DNA of 64,000 nt from OLB7 sp966250335 (GCA_966250335.1 CBINGZ010000019.1:25252-89251), one strand, 5' to 3'; positions 1-10,469 are shown, numbered from the stretch's first letter. Translations and numbers: made by a program. The notes: generated by a model from the sequence alone, not told the origin.

Positions 1-2228
1 CCCGATGCTCCGGTCACTCGCGAGTAGAGCGTTGCCGGTTCTCCGGCGCAGATGATCGTATCGTTTCCGACGCTCACCGCCAGGTCGCAGAGACCGATGG
101 CGGTGACGAAGGCATCCTGGTTGGAGTTGTAGGTCACATCGTAGGCGCCCGTGGTGGTCGGGTAGTCGGATGATGTCGTTCGTCCTGCGATATAGATGGT
201 CCCCGTGTTGTCGAGCGTGCTCCCCACGGCGATCTCCGCTCCGGCGCCCCCCAGATAGCTCGAGTAGAGGAGGCCGCTTCCGAGCGGATTCAGCTTCGCC
301 ACGATGACGTCCCCCCCTCCGTTGTAGGATTGATCGTGCCCGTTGGGCGTCGTGGGGAATTTATCGGATTGCGTTGCTCCCGTGACGCAGGCCGCGCCGT
401 TCCGGTCGACGGAGATCGCGAACCCCTGGGGGAGGATCTCTCCCAGAAATGTCGAGTAGGAGAGGGAGCCGCCGTTCACCGCCAGTTTCGTGACCGCCAT
501 CTCCTCGCCGCCGTGTGCTCTGTCGAACGCCCCCGGTGTGGTGGGGTAGTTCGCGGATCGTGTGGAGCCGACGATGTAGGCCGATCCCGCCTGATCCACG
601 GCGATCGCTCCTCCACCTTCGCCGTCATTCCCCCCGATATATGTGGAGTACGAAAGCGCATTCCCCGAGGGGGAAAACTTCGTGACGAAGAGATCGAAGT
701 TGCCGTTGTGCGTTTCGTCGTACGCTCCGGCCGTGACGGGGAAGTCGGTCGAGCGGGTGACTCCCATCACATAGGCGGCTCCGGAGCCGTCGAGGGCGAT
801 ACCGTAGGCGTCGTCGGCGAGCGATCCCCCCAGATAGGTGGCGTAGTCGATCGACGATCCGGTCGGGTCGAGCTTGACCAGGAAGGCGTCGTTGTCGCCG
901 TTGAACTGCGAGTCGAAGGCGCCGACGGGGGGGAAGTCGCCGGAGAAGTCGGCGGAGGTGGTGCTTCCCGCGATATATACCGAGCCGTCCGTTCCCACGG
1001 CTATGCCGAAGCCTTCGTCCCTGTCGCTTCCCCCCAGGAACGTCGAGAAGAGGAGGCCGCCGGTCAGGTTGAGCTTCAGCACGCAGGCATCGTATTTCCC
1101 GTGGTAGAACCCGTCGAGCGAGCCCGCGGTGATCGGCAGATCGACGGAGGCGGTTGTGCCGGTCACGCAGACGATGCCGGTCGAGGCCACTGCAATGCTT
1201 CGCCCCCAGTCCTCGCCGGAGCCTCCGATGAAGGTCGAGTAGAGGAGTTGGCGGCCGTCGGCGCTCAGTCTGCTGATGAAGATGTCGTCGTTCTCACGGT
1301 AGTTCCTGTCGTAGGCGCCGGGGGTGGTCGGGAAATCGGAGGAGCGGGCGATGCCGGTGACGTATGCGTTGCCGTTCGCGTCGACATCGATGTCGAGCCC
1401 TTCCTCGTCGCCCGGGGACCCGAGGAAGGTGGAGTAGAGAAGGGGATCGATCACCAGCGGATATGATGCGATATAATCGCCGAGCGCGAACCGCACGAGG
1501 TTCCCCGATCCCACGGAGAAGCTGCATTCCACGGCGCGCTCCTTCCCATCGATGATCTGGTAGGCGTAGAGCTTCTTCATCTCCACATCGCCCAGCGATG
1601 TGCCGAGGAGCAGATCGCCCTTCCGGTTCACGCTCACCTTCTCCGCGCCGTCATACTCTATTGCGATACGTTCGGGGTCGGCGCCGGGGGCCACGATCAG
1701 GTCGTAGCGGATCGAACCTTCGTCGAAGTAGATCCTGGCGTCGATCCCGTCGTACAGATTCCTGAGGATCGTCTCTCGATATGTTCGTGCTCCTTCGACC
1801 CATCTTCCGGGATCGTTGCCTCGGTAGTAGTTGCGGATTCCCGGGGCCTTCCTCATCCCCTGTGCATGCGCTTCCCGGCTTGCTCCCGCGAACTTCATGG
1901 CGATCACATGTCCACGCCGGCGGGATGCGTCCCGTGGGGATACGTCACGTTGCTTTATCGCATTGCGATTGGTGAGGATGCCCTTCCTGTTGTCGTTCTC
2001 CCTCCGTGAGGCCCCGGCCGGGAAATCCCAGGTGACGCCCGAGTCGGTGATCCATGCCCGTGCGCCGCCGATATCTGCCATGAAGCGCGCGCGCCGGTCC
2101 CACTGCCCGCGATTTTCCACGAGCGTTTCTTCTCTCTCCGTGGTCAACGGAGGGCGGTCGAGGGGCTGCGCGGAGGCCGAGGCGATCGAAAGAAGAAGCA
2201 GGAAAGCGAGCAGTGGAAGAGTTCTCAT
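1..2228 (-). CDS. Secreted SBBP-repeat (beta-propeller) protein, 3' end outside window
   Basis: Read on the minus strand, the frame opens at ATG 2226-2228 and stays open to the window edge (about 742 codons visible). The first 22 residues are a clear signal peptide (MRTLPLLAFLLLLSIASASA, then Q). An N-terminal domain beginning ENRGQWD (about residues 33-300) is the type that usually precedes SBBP repeats; it is followed by at least seven copies of an approximately 55-70-residue repeat with the core LLYSTFLGG and a VTG..SSDFPTTPGAYD segment. SBBP repeats are predicted beta-propeller blades of extracellular proteins. Given the many T9SS cargo proteins in the window, a C-terminal sorting domain is expected beyond the edge, but this cannot be seen. 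Function unknown; probably surface-exposed or secreted. Confidence 0.9.
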   Translation of the reverse strand, partial: MRTLPLLAFLLLLSIASASAQPLDRPPLTTEREETLVENRGQWDRRARFMADIGGARAWITDSGVTWDFPAGASRRENDNRKGILTNRNAIKQRDVSPRDASRRRGHVIAMKFAGASREAHAQGMRKAPGIRNYYRGNDPGRWVEGARTYRETILRNLYDGIDARIYFDEGSIRYDLIVAPGADPERIAIEYDGAEKVSVNRKGDLLLGTSLGDVEMKKLYAYQIIDGKERAVECSFSVGSGNLVRFALGDYIASYPLVIDPLLYSTFLGSPGDEEGLDIDVDANGNAYVTGIARSSDFPTTPGAYDRNYRENDDIFISRLSADGRQLLYSTFIGGSGEDWGRSIAVASTGIVCVTGTTASVDLPITAGSLDGFYHGKYDACVLKLNLTGGLLFSTFLGGSDRDEGFGIAVGTDGSVYIAGSTTSADFSGDFPPVGAFDSQFNGDNDAFLVKLDPTGSSIDYATYLGGSLADDAYGIALDGSGAAYVMGVTRSTDFPVTAGAYDETHNGNFDLFVTKFSPSGNALSYSTYIGGNDGEGGGAIAVDQAGSAYIVGSTRSANYPTTPGAFDRAHGGEEMAVTKLAVNGGSLSYSTFLGEILPQGFAISVDRNGAACVTGATQSDKFPTTPNGHDQSYNGGGDVIVAKLNPLGSGLLYSSYLGGAGAEIAVGSTLDNTGTIYIAGRTTSSDYPTTTGAYDVTYNSNQDAFVTAIGLCDLAVSVGNDTIICAGEPATLYSRVTGAS

Positions 2229-2469
2229 GGCTGGTATTCGATCGTACAAGGTGAGCTCTGGATACCGTGCCGTAAGGTACATTCTATTTCCGCAAATCCA
2301 CTCCGCGACGCGCCGGGGCGGTAGGCCCCTTCCCTTTCAACACTACATGGAGGGGGTCGGAAGGACCACGGTGTCGATATCCTCTACGAAGGACAGCCGA
2401 AGGCTCCGTGCCGTGACTTCTTATAGGATATGCGGGATGGTTTTTCCGGAAGAGAGCCGGGATATCGGT

Positions 2470-3177
2470 TCAGGGGAGGGGGGAGCCTCGCTTTCCGAGC
2501 GGTTCGATCAGGCCGATCTCAAGATCGACGGGGATGTCGGCCCGTACGGTCAGACGCGGCCAGAGGTCGACGGGAGGAAGGGCGATGAGGGAATGAGGGA
2601 GGGAGATGAGCTGGAGATCGTCGTGAAGGAAGGGGCGTCGGCCGCAGTGGAGGGCGTGGCAGCGGAGGCGTCCGCCCGGTCGGCAGTCCCGGCGTTTACA
2701 GACTCGTCCGATATATTCGCCGCCGGGGTTGCAGAGGAAGATATCGACGCTTCGATCGATGCTCTCGACGTTGGTCCGGAGTCTGCGCGTTCTGGAGGCG
2801 AGGGGAGCAAGGGCCATGTCGTCCGACACGGTCAGAAGCAGGTCGATATCCTTCGGATCAGGTTTCGAGGTGGCGAGGGAGCCGATCAGGGAGATCCGTA
2901 TCAGGCCGTTCATCGGCGGCTCGTTCTCCAGACCGATCAGGCGTCGCACGAAGGTGAGTGTCTCGGAGATCAGGCGTCCCCGGATCGGGTTCGTATCCTC
3001 CCGGTCGTGTCTGTCGCCTCCGCGGCCGGAGAGGAAGATCACCGCCTGAAGGTCCGATTCGCTCAGGTCGGGATATCGCATCAGGATATCTCCCATCCTC
3101 TCGCCTGCCCGGATCAGCCGGAGGATCTCGGACATCTGAATGCCGTTCTGTCGCTGCTTCGACTGCCTGCTGTCCAT
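2470..3177 (-). CDS. Nucleotidyltransferase-domain protein with truncated DUF433-like N-terminus
   Basis: The middle of the protein carries the polymerase-beta-type nucleotidyltransferase signature GSLATSKPDPKDIDLLL (Gly-Ser, then Asp-Ile-Asp), with a later VDIFL strand that could give the third acidic residue. Ahead of it, ILMRYPDLSESDLQAV resembles the second half of DUF433, an antitoxin-associated helix-turn-helix domain, but the usual GTRI start is missing. The frame is open upstream to 3252. I chose ATG 3175-3177 (235 aa) because residues before it are basic and low complexity; ATG 3133-3135 is also possible. Minimal nucleotidyltransferases next to small HTH domains are often toxin-antitoxin or nucleotide-modifying proteins; no partner gene is visible here, so the role is open. 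Confidence 0.7.
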   Translation of the reverse strand: MDSRQSKQRQNGIQMSEILRLIRAGERMGDILMRYPDLSESDLQAVIFLSGRGGDRHDREDTNPIRGRLISETLTFVRRLIGLENEPPMNGLIRISLIGSLATSKPDPKDIDLLLTVSDDMALAPLASRTRRLRTNVESIDRSVDIFLCNPGGEYIGRVCKRRDCRPGGRLRCHALHCGRRPFLHDDLQLISLPHSLIALPPVDLWPRLTVRADIPVDLEIGLIEPLGKRGSPLP

Positions 3178-3287
3178 ACTCTCTGTGGTCCGCTGCGTGT
3201 AGAGTGCCGAAGGGCGGGGGGCGTGCCGGCGGTCCGGTCGGGTGTGGCGCACGGCCGAAGGCCGCGCAACTTAGTGAACTTCGCTCG

Positions 3288-3295
3288 TATCTTTG
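3288..3295 (+). promoter_or_regulatory. Putative Bacteroidota-type -7 promoter box (TATCTTTG)
   Basis: TATCTTTG matches the TAnnTTTG consensus of the Bacteroidota housekeeping sigma factor. It lies 63 nt upstream of the ATG of the small membrane protein gene at 3358. No clear TTG -33 element is seen. Confidence 0.45.
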
Positions 3296-3357
3296 CAGCC
3301 GGATCGCACGGCGATCCGCGCGCCGATGTCCAGCTTCATTCTCCCAATCGACACCGC

Positions 3358-3852
3358 ATGCCATCCATGAACGGAGCCGCCGTATCCAGGCAGATCGTCG
3401 TCGGACCGAAGACGACGGCAAGGAAGATCGTGAGCGTTTTCATGATGCTCTTCGGGACCTTCATGCTCATCATCGGGTTCGCCGCCACATTCGCCGCGCC
3501 CGGTTCTCCCGGGCAGAGCGAAGCCGAGGCGGCAAGAGACAGGGCGATCGGGATTCCGATTCTGCTGCTGCTCGGGGCGGCTCCGCTGGGGATCGGGATC
3601 ATGCTCTTCAGGGGGGCGAAGAAGGTCGATCGCGAGCATGCCACCCGCTCGATGGAGCAGGCGGTGATCAATGTGGCGGCGGAGAACGGGGGAGTGGTGA
3701 CTCTGGCGATGGTCATGCACGGCGCCCGCATCTCATCGACCGAGGCGAGCGCCGTCCTGAACGAACTCTGCCGGCAGGGGATCGCCGAGCCGGACCTGCT
3801 GGCGGAAGGGGGAGTGGAGTATCGCTTTACCGGCCTCACCGGACCGATCTAG
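3358..3852 (+). CDS. Small membrane protein with C-terminal winged-helix-like domain
   Basis: The 164-residue protein has two hydrophobic segments (about residues 25-46, FMMLFGTFMLIIGFAATFAA, and 64-83, IPILLLLGAAPLGIGIMLF). A cytoplasmic tail follows, with a helix-turn-helix-like pattern (about 97-160: an NVAAENGGVVTLAMV helix pair, a SSTEASAVLNELCRQG recognition-type helix and a YRFTGL strand). This arrangement resembles membrane-anchored winged-helix proteins that may sense or regulate, but I recognise no named family. The frame is open far upstream; ATG 3358 is chosen because upstream translation looks like noise and a promoter box precedes it (ATG 3367 is an alternative). It converges with the lipoprotein gene downstream. 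Confidence 0.75.
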   Translation: MPSMNGAAVSRQIVVGPKTTARKIVSVFMMLFGTFMLIIGFAATFAAPGSPGQSEAEAARDRAIGIPILLLLGAAPLGIGIMLFRGAKKVDREHATRSMEQAVINVAAENGGVVTLAMVMHGARISSTEASAVLNELCRQGIAEPDLLAEGGVEYRFTGLTGPI

Positions 3853-3883
3853 CGGCATCCGCATCCCTCCCGACGATCGCGAA

Positions 3884-4513
3884 CTACTGCCGGACCGCCA
3901 CGTCGATCTCTCCTTCCGTCACCGTCACCTTCCCCTTCTGCGCGGCCTGTGCCTCGGCGGAGAAGGTGAAGGTCGCGGTCAGATGCTTGCCGTCGAAGCT
4001 CTTCACATCGACGGTTCCCTCGCCGCCGCCCCCGGTATCCTGCAGCGTGCTGAAGCTGATCGCGTTCTCCGCGATATACGTGGCGTAGCGTTTGTCGCCG
4101 GGGCGTCCGATCTCCACCTTCCCTGCTCCCTTCAGTTCTCCCAGATTGATCGTGATCGCCGTGCCGTTGTAGCCGAGCCCGGTCACCGAGACCGAGCCGT
4201 CGACGATCGAGGCGCTCACCTGGGTGGCGCTCCAGGGGTGGGAGTTCACGGAGGCCTTCAGGATCTGGCCGCTCCGTTCCGCCTCGCTCGGCCGGGCCGA
4301 GTCGGCGGAGCTCGGGATCATCCGCATCGGGGAGCCGATGGAATCCGCGGCGACCGTCGTCGAGGCCTGTTCGGGAGCGTTCGACGGGAGGGCATGTGGG
4401 GCCGCCGCGGCCGGCGCGGGGGTATCGGTCGCGGAATCGGTGCGCGGTATGACGTCGGCGTCATTCCCGCCGCATCCGATCATCAGGAGGGAGGCAAGAA
4501 GGATCATCTTCAT
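3884..4513 (-). CDS. Lipoprotein with DUF6252-like C-terminal domain
   Basis: The 209-residue product starts MKMILLASLLMIGCGG, a lipoprotein signal peptide with Cys14 as the lipidated residue. A Pro/Ala/Ser/Thr-rich spacer (about 15-80) leads to a beta-rich domain (about 85-209). That domain starts FKASVNSHPWSATQ, has a repeated strand pattern and an ISFSTLQDTGGGGEGTVDV segment, and ends in several short strands. The layout resembles the DUF6252 lipoproteins of Bacteroidota (small calycin-like beta domains of unknown role). It is transcribed away from groES, with the two starts about 230 nt apart. Export to the outer membrane or periplasm is inferred from the lipobox only. Confidence 0.8.
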   Translation of the reverse strand: MKMILLASLLMIGCGGNDADVIPRTDSATDTPAPAAAAPHALPSNAPEQASTTVAADSIGSPMRMIPSSADSARPSEAERSGQILKASVNSHPWSATQVSASIVDGSVSVTGLGYNGTAITINLGELKGAGKVEIGRPGDKRYATYIAENAISFSTLQDTGGGGEGTVDVKSFDGKHLTATFTFSAEAQAAQKGKVTVTEGEIDVAVRQ

Positions 4514-4620
4514 TGGTTTTTTCAGGAATTGGACGTTTCAGCTCTTCCGGAACGGGGGAGGGGATGCTCCGGATCGCCGTGCGCGGGGATGCGATTTAAC
4601 AAACCATAACCCCTGCGGCC

Positions 4621-4652
4621 TTGACATCGCTCGGCGCCGGCGAGTATATTTG
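4621..4652 (+). promoter_or_regulatory. groESL promoter (TTG-N21-TATATTTG)
   Basis: TTG at 4621-4623 and TATATTTG at 4645-4652 fit the Bacteroidota -33/-7 promoter with a 21-nt spacer. The predicted start site falls in or just before the CIRCE element, which is the expected geometry for HrcA repression. Confidence 0.75.
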
Positions 4653-4659
4653 CGGCCCG

Positions 4660-4686
4660 TTAGCACTCTCAACGGGAGAGTGCTAA
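4660..4686 (+). promoter_or_regulatory. CIRCE operator (HrcA binding site)
   Basis: The sequence is exactly the consensus inverted repeat TTAGCACTC-N9-GAGTGCTAA. CIRCE is the binding site of the heat-shock repressor HrcA and typically lies upstream of groESL. It overlaps the predicted transcription start of the groES promoter and lies 54 nt before the groES ATG. No hrcA gene is in this window. Confidence 0.97.
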
Positions 4687-4740
4687 CAGCCAGCAGGAAG
4701 ATCGCATATCAACACTAACATCGTTACGGAGAATCCCACA

Positions 4741-5028
4741 ATGGAACTTACACCGCTTCATGATCGCGTGATTGTAAAGCCGTCGGCAGCCGAGGAGACG
4801 ACCAAGGGTGGCCTGATCATCCCGGACACGGCCAAGGAGAAGCCGCAGCGCGGCGAAGTCATCGCGGTCGGTTCCGGTAAGGTCTCCGAGGACGGCAAGA
4901 CGACCCCGCTCAGCGTGAAGGTCGGCGACAGCGTTCTGTACGGCAAGTATTCCGGCACCGAGGTCTCGATCGACAGCGTCGACTACCTGATCATGCGCGA
5001 GTCGGACATCTTCGCCATCTACAAGTAA
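4741..5028 (+). CDS. groES: Co-chaperonin GroES (Hsp10)
   Basis: The 95-residue protein has normal GroES length and the family's N-terminal motif LTPLHDRVIVKPS. It also has the mobile-loop region EETTKGGLIIPDTAKEKPQ (about 18-37) that contacts GroEL, the VGDSVLYGKYSGTEV segment and the terminal YLIMRESDIFAI strand. GroES forms the heptameric lid on the GroEL folding chamber in the cytoplasm. It is first in the groES-groEL operon under a CIRCE element. The start ATG at 4741 follows GGAG in 'cggagaatccc'. Confidence 0.98.
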   Translation: MELTPLHDRVIVKPSAAEETTKGGLIIPDTAKEKPQRGEVIAVGSGKVSEDGKTTPLSVKVGDSVLYGKYSGTEVSIDSVDYLIMRESDIFAIYK

Positions 5029-5122
5029 TCGGCGACCTCCCCCTCCGGCACACCGGCGGGTGCACGGGCCGAAGCGACGTACAATCCACGAACATATATC
5101 AAACAGGAACGTTCAGACAACC

Positions 5123-6754
<1,632 letters not shown>

Positions 6755-6814
6755 GAAGTCGCGCCGCCACCCCTCTTCCGAACGAGGAGGGTGGAAGCGG
6801 AAGTCGTCCGACGG

Positions 6815-6851
6815 GAAGGTCATCGCAAGGATGCGGTGACCTTCTCTTTTT
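6815..6851 (+). terminator. Rho-independent terminator after groEL
   Basis: GAAGGTCA (6815-6822) pairs with TGACCTTC (6837-6844), with further TCGC/GCGG-type pairing inside the loop. A T-rich tract follows (TCTTTTTAT). It lies 61 nt after the groEL stop. Confidence 0.9.
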
Positions 6852-7006
6852 ATATGGGTCTATATAGGTCTGCCGTGACTGATGCATATCCCGTCGCGTG
6901 GGAACTTGCGATCCTTCCTTGCGCCGGGCGCCGCATCTTTCTATCTTCCGCGCCGTCTTCTTTCTAAACTCGCTCAATCTCTCGATCAAATCATATCATG
7001 AGGTGA

Positions 7007-8527
7007 ATGATGATGCAATTGCGTCACACAGTGCACTCTCTCCTCTTCGCGTTTCTCGTTCTCTTCCTTATCTCTTCCGGCCAGGTTCATGCCCAGGGAG
7101 ACTCCCGCTACAAGAACGCGCCCGCCCTTACCGGGCGCGACGGGAAGGTCTTCATCGGCATAGCTCGCGGTGTGATCTATAAGTCGAGCACGAGACCGGA
7201 TGGGGGAATAATGCTTGAGGATTCGCTCCTTCCCGGCGTGCAGCTTCCCGCCGATCTCCACGGCGTGTGGGATTTCGCCATGCCGAACCAGGAGACTCAT
7301 CCGAACCTGATCGTCGGTCTGGCCTCGTACGCCGCCAAGGACGATGAGGGAAATGTCATCGACAGCACCTTCGGCTTCCTGAAGAGCACCGATTTCGGCG
7401 AGTCGTGGACCTTGACCAAGCCGGCCGCGTTCGACCGGGAGGCCTTCCGCGTCACCAACAACTTCTGGCTCGTCGGCCTTACCCGCATGACCTGGCTTCC
7501 CGATGCCCAGCACGGCTGGATCTTCGGCAAGGGAGGGATCGTGCGGACGACGGACGGCGGAGATACATGGGCGGTAGCCGATACGACGCCGGCCTATGTG
7601 CCGGGGGGACAGGACAACGCCGAGTCGGGAAAAATCGGGATCTGGGGGCTTGGGTTCAAGAATGCCCTCGAAGGGGTTGCCGCCCGTGGAACGCCCTCCG
7701 GCATGGCTCTGGTCAAGACGACGGACGGCGGGGTAACCTGGGCTGAAGCGATCAGCGGCGGACCGACCAACCGCAGAGTCACGCAGATCGACTGGATGGG
7801 ACTGACCTACCGCGCCTTCACGTTCGACCGCAACAAGCTGAACGGCGAGGCGAGCGAACGGATGTACTTCTCCGAGGATGGGCGAACCTGGTCGGTTGCC
7901 ACCAATCAGGTCGCGCTGCGGGAGCAGACCCACATGAACGAGGTCCTCTGGGCCGGACACAACCAGGCGTTCCTGATCCTGCGCAGCGGCGAGATCTGGA
8001 AATCGGTGAAGCCTTTCCCGCCGCCGCCTCCCTCGACCGATCAGCGCGCGACCTGGACCAACATCCAGCAGGCCGACTCCTCCCCGACCGGATATCCGGT
8101 TCCCTATCAGGTTGGCTGGGGACAGAGGTCGATCCTGATCAAGGATCAGTCGGGACGTGACGTGATCGTCCATGCCAGCACGATCAGCAACCGCGGCGAT
8201 ATCTATCGGCTCTACCAGTGGCTGGTCGAGATCTCGGCATCGGCTCCGGGGAGCGGGAACGTGCAGGCGGGGATGAACGTGACCGCGTTCCCCAACCCCG
8301 CGTCGACGACCGCCGATATCCGTATCGATCTCAACCGTGGCGGGAACGTGAGTCTCTCCGTGGTGAATCTTCTCGGTGTGGAGGTTCTGCGTCACGATGC
8401 GGGACGTCTGGAGACGGGACGTCACGACGTGGCGATCGATCTCGGTGCGATCCCGAGCGGAAGCTACAGGGTGATCGCGACCTGCGGCGACGAGACCCGC
8501 ACGACGTCGCTCGTGGTAAACCGCTGA
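7007..8527 (+). CDS. Secreted BNR/Asp-box repeat protein with T9SS sorting domain
   Basis: The 506-residue protein has a signal peptide (about 1-29, ending QVHAQ). The body (about 40-400) carries Asp-box motifs typical of BNR/sialidase-like and Ycf48-like beta-propellers: STDFGESW, TTDGGDTW, TTDGGVTW and SEDGRTW. A Pro stretch (PFPPPPPS) follows. The last ~80 residues form a FlgD-like sorting domain starting VTAFPNPAS, with VVNLLGVEVL and PSGSYRVIA motifs, expected to direct export by the type IX system. The start lies in an ATG ATG ATG run behind 'aggtga'. Asp-boxes are structural and do not by themselves imply sialidase activity; no enzyme function can be assigned. A strong hairpin follows the gene. 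Confidence 0.88.
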   Translation: MMMQLRHTVHSLLFAFLVLFLISSGQVHAQGDSRYKNAPALTGRDGKVFIGIARGVIYKSSTRPDGGIMLEDSLLPGVQLPADLHGVWDFAMPNQETHPNLIVGLASYAAKDDEGNVIDSTFGFLKSTDFGESWTLTKPAAFDREAFRVTNNFWLVGLTRMTWLPDAQHGWIFGKGGIVRTTDGGDTWAVADTTPAYVPGGQDNAESGKIGIWGLGFKNALEGVAARGTPSGMALVKTTDGGVTWAEAISGGPTNRRVTQIDWMGLTYRAFTFDRNKLNGEASERMYFSEDGRTWSVATNQVALREQTHMNEVLWAGHNQAFLILRSGEIWKSVKPFPPPPPSTDQRATWTNIQQADSSPTGYPVPYQVGWGQRSILIKDQSGRDVIVHASTISNRGDIYRLYQWLVEISASAPGSGNVQAGMNVTAFPNPASTTADIRIDLNRGGNVSLSVVNLLGVEVLRHDAGRLETGRHDVAIDLGAIPSGSYRVIATCGDETRTTSLVVNR

Positions 8528-8587
8528 TCGGCGCTATCGATTCGGGAAGAATATCCGTTATTGTCCTTGATGTATGATCAGGGAGTT

Positions 8588-8637
8588 TCAGGGGGTCAGA
8601 GAGGAGCGATGTCCGGCGCTCTCTTCTGACCCCCTGA
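8588..8637 (+). terminator. Hairpin terminator between the BNR protein gene and purE
   Basis: TCAGGGGGTCAGA (8588-8600) is perfectly complementary to TCTGACCCCCTGA (8625-8637), with additional GAGCG/GCGCTC pairing inside. There is no strong T run. It ends 4 nt before the purE promoter. Confidence 0.7.
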
Positions 8638-8641
8638 TCTA

Positions 8642-8671
8642 TTGCTGCTCCGGACCGAATCTCTATATTCG
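8642..8671 (+). promoter_or_regulatory. purE promoter (TTG-N19-TATATTCG)
   Basis: TTG at 8642-8644 and TATATTCG at 8664-8671 (19-nt spacer) match the Bacteroidota promoter pattern with one change in the -7 box. It sits between the preceding terminator hairpin and the purE start at 8711. Confidence 0.6.
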
Positions 8672-8710
8672 GGCCGTTTTGCCCTTGCCGGGAGTTTCAG
8701 AAAGGTCTCT

Positions 8711-9232
8711 ATGAGCACAAATTCGGGGGAATCGACCCCTCTTGTCGGAATCATCATGGGGAGCAGCTCGGATCTGCCGACGATGCGTCCGGCGGCCGAG
8801 GTTCTCGATGAATTCGGCGTTCCGTACGAAATGCGGGTGGTTTCCGCCCATCGAACGCCGGACGATATGGCCGAATACGGCCGGACCGCGCATTCCCGCG
8901 GCATCAGGGTGATCATCGCGGGGGCCGGGGGGGCGGCTCATCTCCCCGGCATGGTGGCGTCGCATTCGCCCCTTCCGGTGATCGGGGTGCCGGTGAAATC
9001 CTCATCGCTGAGCGGTCTCGATTCGCTTCTCTCCATCGTCCAGATGCCGAAGGGGGTCCCTGTAGCGACCGTGGCGATCGACGGGGGGAGAAATGCGGGG
9101 CTTCTGGCGGTTCAGATGCTCGGTGTGAACGATGGCACGCTTGTTGAGAAGATGATACTGTACAAGCGTCGAATCGCGGATGAGTCGCGATTTCAGAACA
9201 GAGAGATCGAGCGTGACGAGGCGTCACGGTAA
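8711..9232 (+). CDS. purE: 5-(carboxyamino)imidazole ribonucleotide mutase PurE
   Basis: The 173-residue protein matches class I PurE in length and motifs. These are MGSSSD (16-21), which binds the substrate phosphate, SAHRTP (45-50) with the catalytic His47, and GAGGAAHLPGM (71-81). It converts N5-CAIR to CAIR in de novo purine synthesis in the cytoplasm, normally as an octamer. The start ATG 8711 is preceded by 'aaagg'; the frame is open further upstream, but homology begins after residue 10. No purK or other pur gene is adjacent, so it appears to be a single-gene unit with its own promoter. Confidence 0.96.
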   Translation: MSTNSGESTPLVGIIMGSSSDLPTMRPAAEVLDEFGVPYEMRVVSAHRTPDDMAEYGRTAHSRGIRVIIAGAGGAAHLPGMVASHSPLPVIGVPVKSSSLSGLDSLLSIVQMPKGVPVATVAIDGGRNAGLLAVQMLGVNDGTLVEKMILYKRRIADESRFQNREIERDEASR

Positions 9233-9474
9233 GTGATGCGCCTTCACACGGTCGATCGGTCCCAATCGTGTTCTTTCGTAAAAAGAGGGAGCCCGATCTG
9301 TGGCACCTTGATTGCTTTGCAGTCCCAGGGACGTGTTGCGTCCTGTCGGACCGTGAACGGCCGGAGAGTCGGCCGAACGAAAAACGTTCTTTGAAAGGGA
9401 AACAGGGTCGGAGAGGGCTGCGAATTGGCAACGAATGGGGGCAATTGTGTGGAAAACGATTGCACAGAAGAAGA

Positions 9475-9505
9475 TTGCAGGAGTGACCAAAGCGGGGTAT
9501 ATTTG
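9475..9505 (+). promoter_or_regulatory. Promoter upstream of tRNA-Arg (TTG-N20-TATATTTG)
   Basis: TTG at 9475-9477 and TATATTTG at 9498-9505 form a good Bacteroidota-type promoter. It starts transcription about 80 nt before tRNA-Arg and could also serve the TPR gene at 9759. The rest of the 9233-9592 gap shows no gene or clear repeat. Confidence 0.65.
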
Positions 9506-9592
9506 CCAACCTTTTTCCTGCGGCAGGGTATATCGGCGGAGCTTGCTCGAAACGTAAGGAGCCGCTGAGGGATACCTCGCAGTGAAACAAAC

Positions 9593-9665
9593 GCGCCCGT
9601 GGCTCAATGGATAGAGCATCAGATTCCGGTTCTGAGGGTTGGGGGTTCGAGTCCCTCCGGGCGCG
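9593..9665 (+). tRNA. tRNA-Arg (anticodon CCG)
   Basis: A full cloverleaf is visible. The acceptor stem is GCGCCCG (9593-9599) with CGGGCGC (9658-9664). The anticodon stem is TCAGA/TCTGA around the loop TTCCGGT, giving anticodon CCG, and the T arm GGGGG-TTCGAGT-CCCTC includes the invariant TTC. The discriminator is G9665 and CCA is not encoded. It decodes CGG. Confidence 0.96.
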
Positions 9666-9758
9666 CTTCTTCTTTCCTCCACTGAATCACCCTGTTTCCT
9701 TCGTGCGCGATCGTCGTGCACGGACAAGCATACCTGTACCAGATAGACCGATAGATTA

Positions 9759-10469
9759 ATGGCGACGAAGGCCTTGAACGCAGATACCGATATGCCGGGC
9801 TCGACCGGTTCCGAAGAGAATGTTGGGATCCTGAGAAACGCAAAGTTGCTCGGGATCATCGGCATTGTAATACTGGTCGTGGCGGTTGGCGTCTACTACC
9901 TGATCACGGGCCAGGCTTCTTCGAACCAGGAAGCGCAGCTTGCGCTCGCCCGCATCCGTCCCTACTACGACCGCGGGGAATACGCGACCGCCATCACGGC
10001 GGATTCGGCGCTTCCGGTCGGTCCGGTCAGGCCGAAGGGGCTTCGCTACATTGTCGACGAGTGGGGTTCGACCAAGGTGGGGAAGATCGCGGCGCTCTAT
10101 CTGGGAAATTCGTACCTGGCCACGGGGGAGGCTCCGAAGGCCAAGGAACCGTATGATATCGCGACCGGCTCGGATCACGAGCTGGTCAGGGCCGCGGCCC
10201 ATGCCGGGCTCGCGGCCGTTGCCGAAGCCTCCGGCGCCTACGCCGAAGCTGCCGACGAGTACGTCAAGGCGGCAGCCGAGGACAAGCTTGAGTTGAACGC
10301 CCCCGACTATATGATCGGGGCGGCGCGCAACTTCGAGCAGGCGGGGAAGATGGAGGAGGCAAAGGACTATTACCGCAGGGTGGCTACGCAGTTCGGCGGA
10401 ACGCAGGTCAACTCACAGGCGAACGTGCAGGCGCGGCTGGCGCTGGCACGGCTCAAGGTCGACCTCTGA
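9759..10469 (+). CDS. Inner-membrane TPR-repeat protein (YfgM-like layout)
   Basis: The 236-residue protein has one hydrophobic segment (about 28-52, KLLGIIGIVILVVAVGVYYLI). An exported or periplasmic helical region with TPR-like pairs follows (KVGKIAALYLGNSYLATGE, HAGLAAVAEASGAYAEAAD, YMIGAARNFEQAGKMEEAK). There is no cleaved signal peptide, so it is probably a single-pass membrane protein with TPRs facing the periplasm, similar in layout to YfgM. Such proteins scaffold envelope complexes; no specific partner can be named. It lies 93 nt after tRNA-Arg and ahead of the T9SS cargo island. Confidence 0.82.
   Translation: MATKALNADTDMPGSTGSEENVGILRNAKLLGIIGIVILVVAVGVYYLITGQASSNQEAQLALARIRPYYDRGEYATAITADSALPVGPVRPKGLRYIVDEWGSTKVGKIAALYLGNSYLATGEAPKAKEPYDIATGSDHELVRAAAHAGLAAVAEASGAYAEAADEYVKAAAEDKLELNAPDYMIGAARNFEQAGKMEEAKDYYRRVATQFGGTQVNSQANVQARLALARLKVDL

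Noticed and set aside
330..1466. 378-codon plus-strand ORF opposite the SBBP gene
   Set aside because: The minus strand has a signal peptide and regular SBBP repeats; the plus translation is compositionally biased noise.
9224..9865. Minus-strand ORFs crossing the tRNA, with GGTRTPNPQNRNLMLYPLSH-like text
   Set aside because: This is a translation of the antisense strand of tRNA-Arg, a common false protein in databases.
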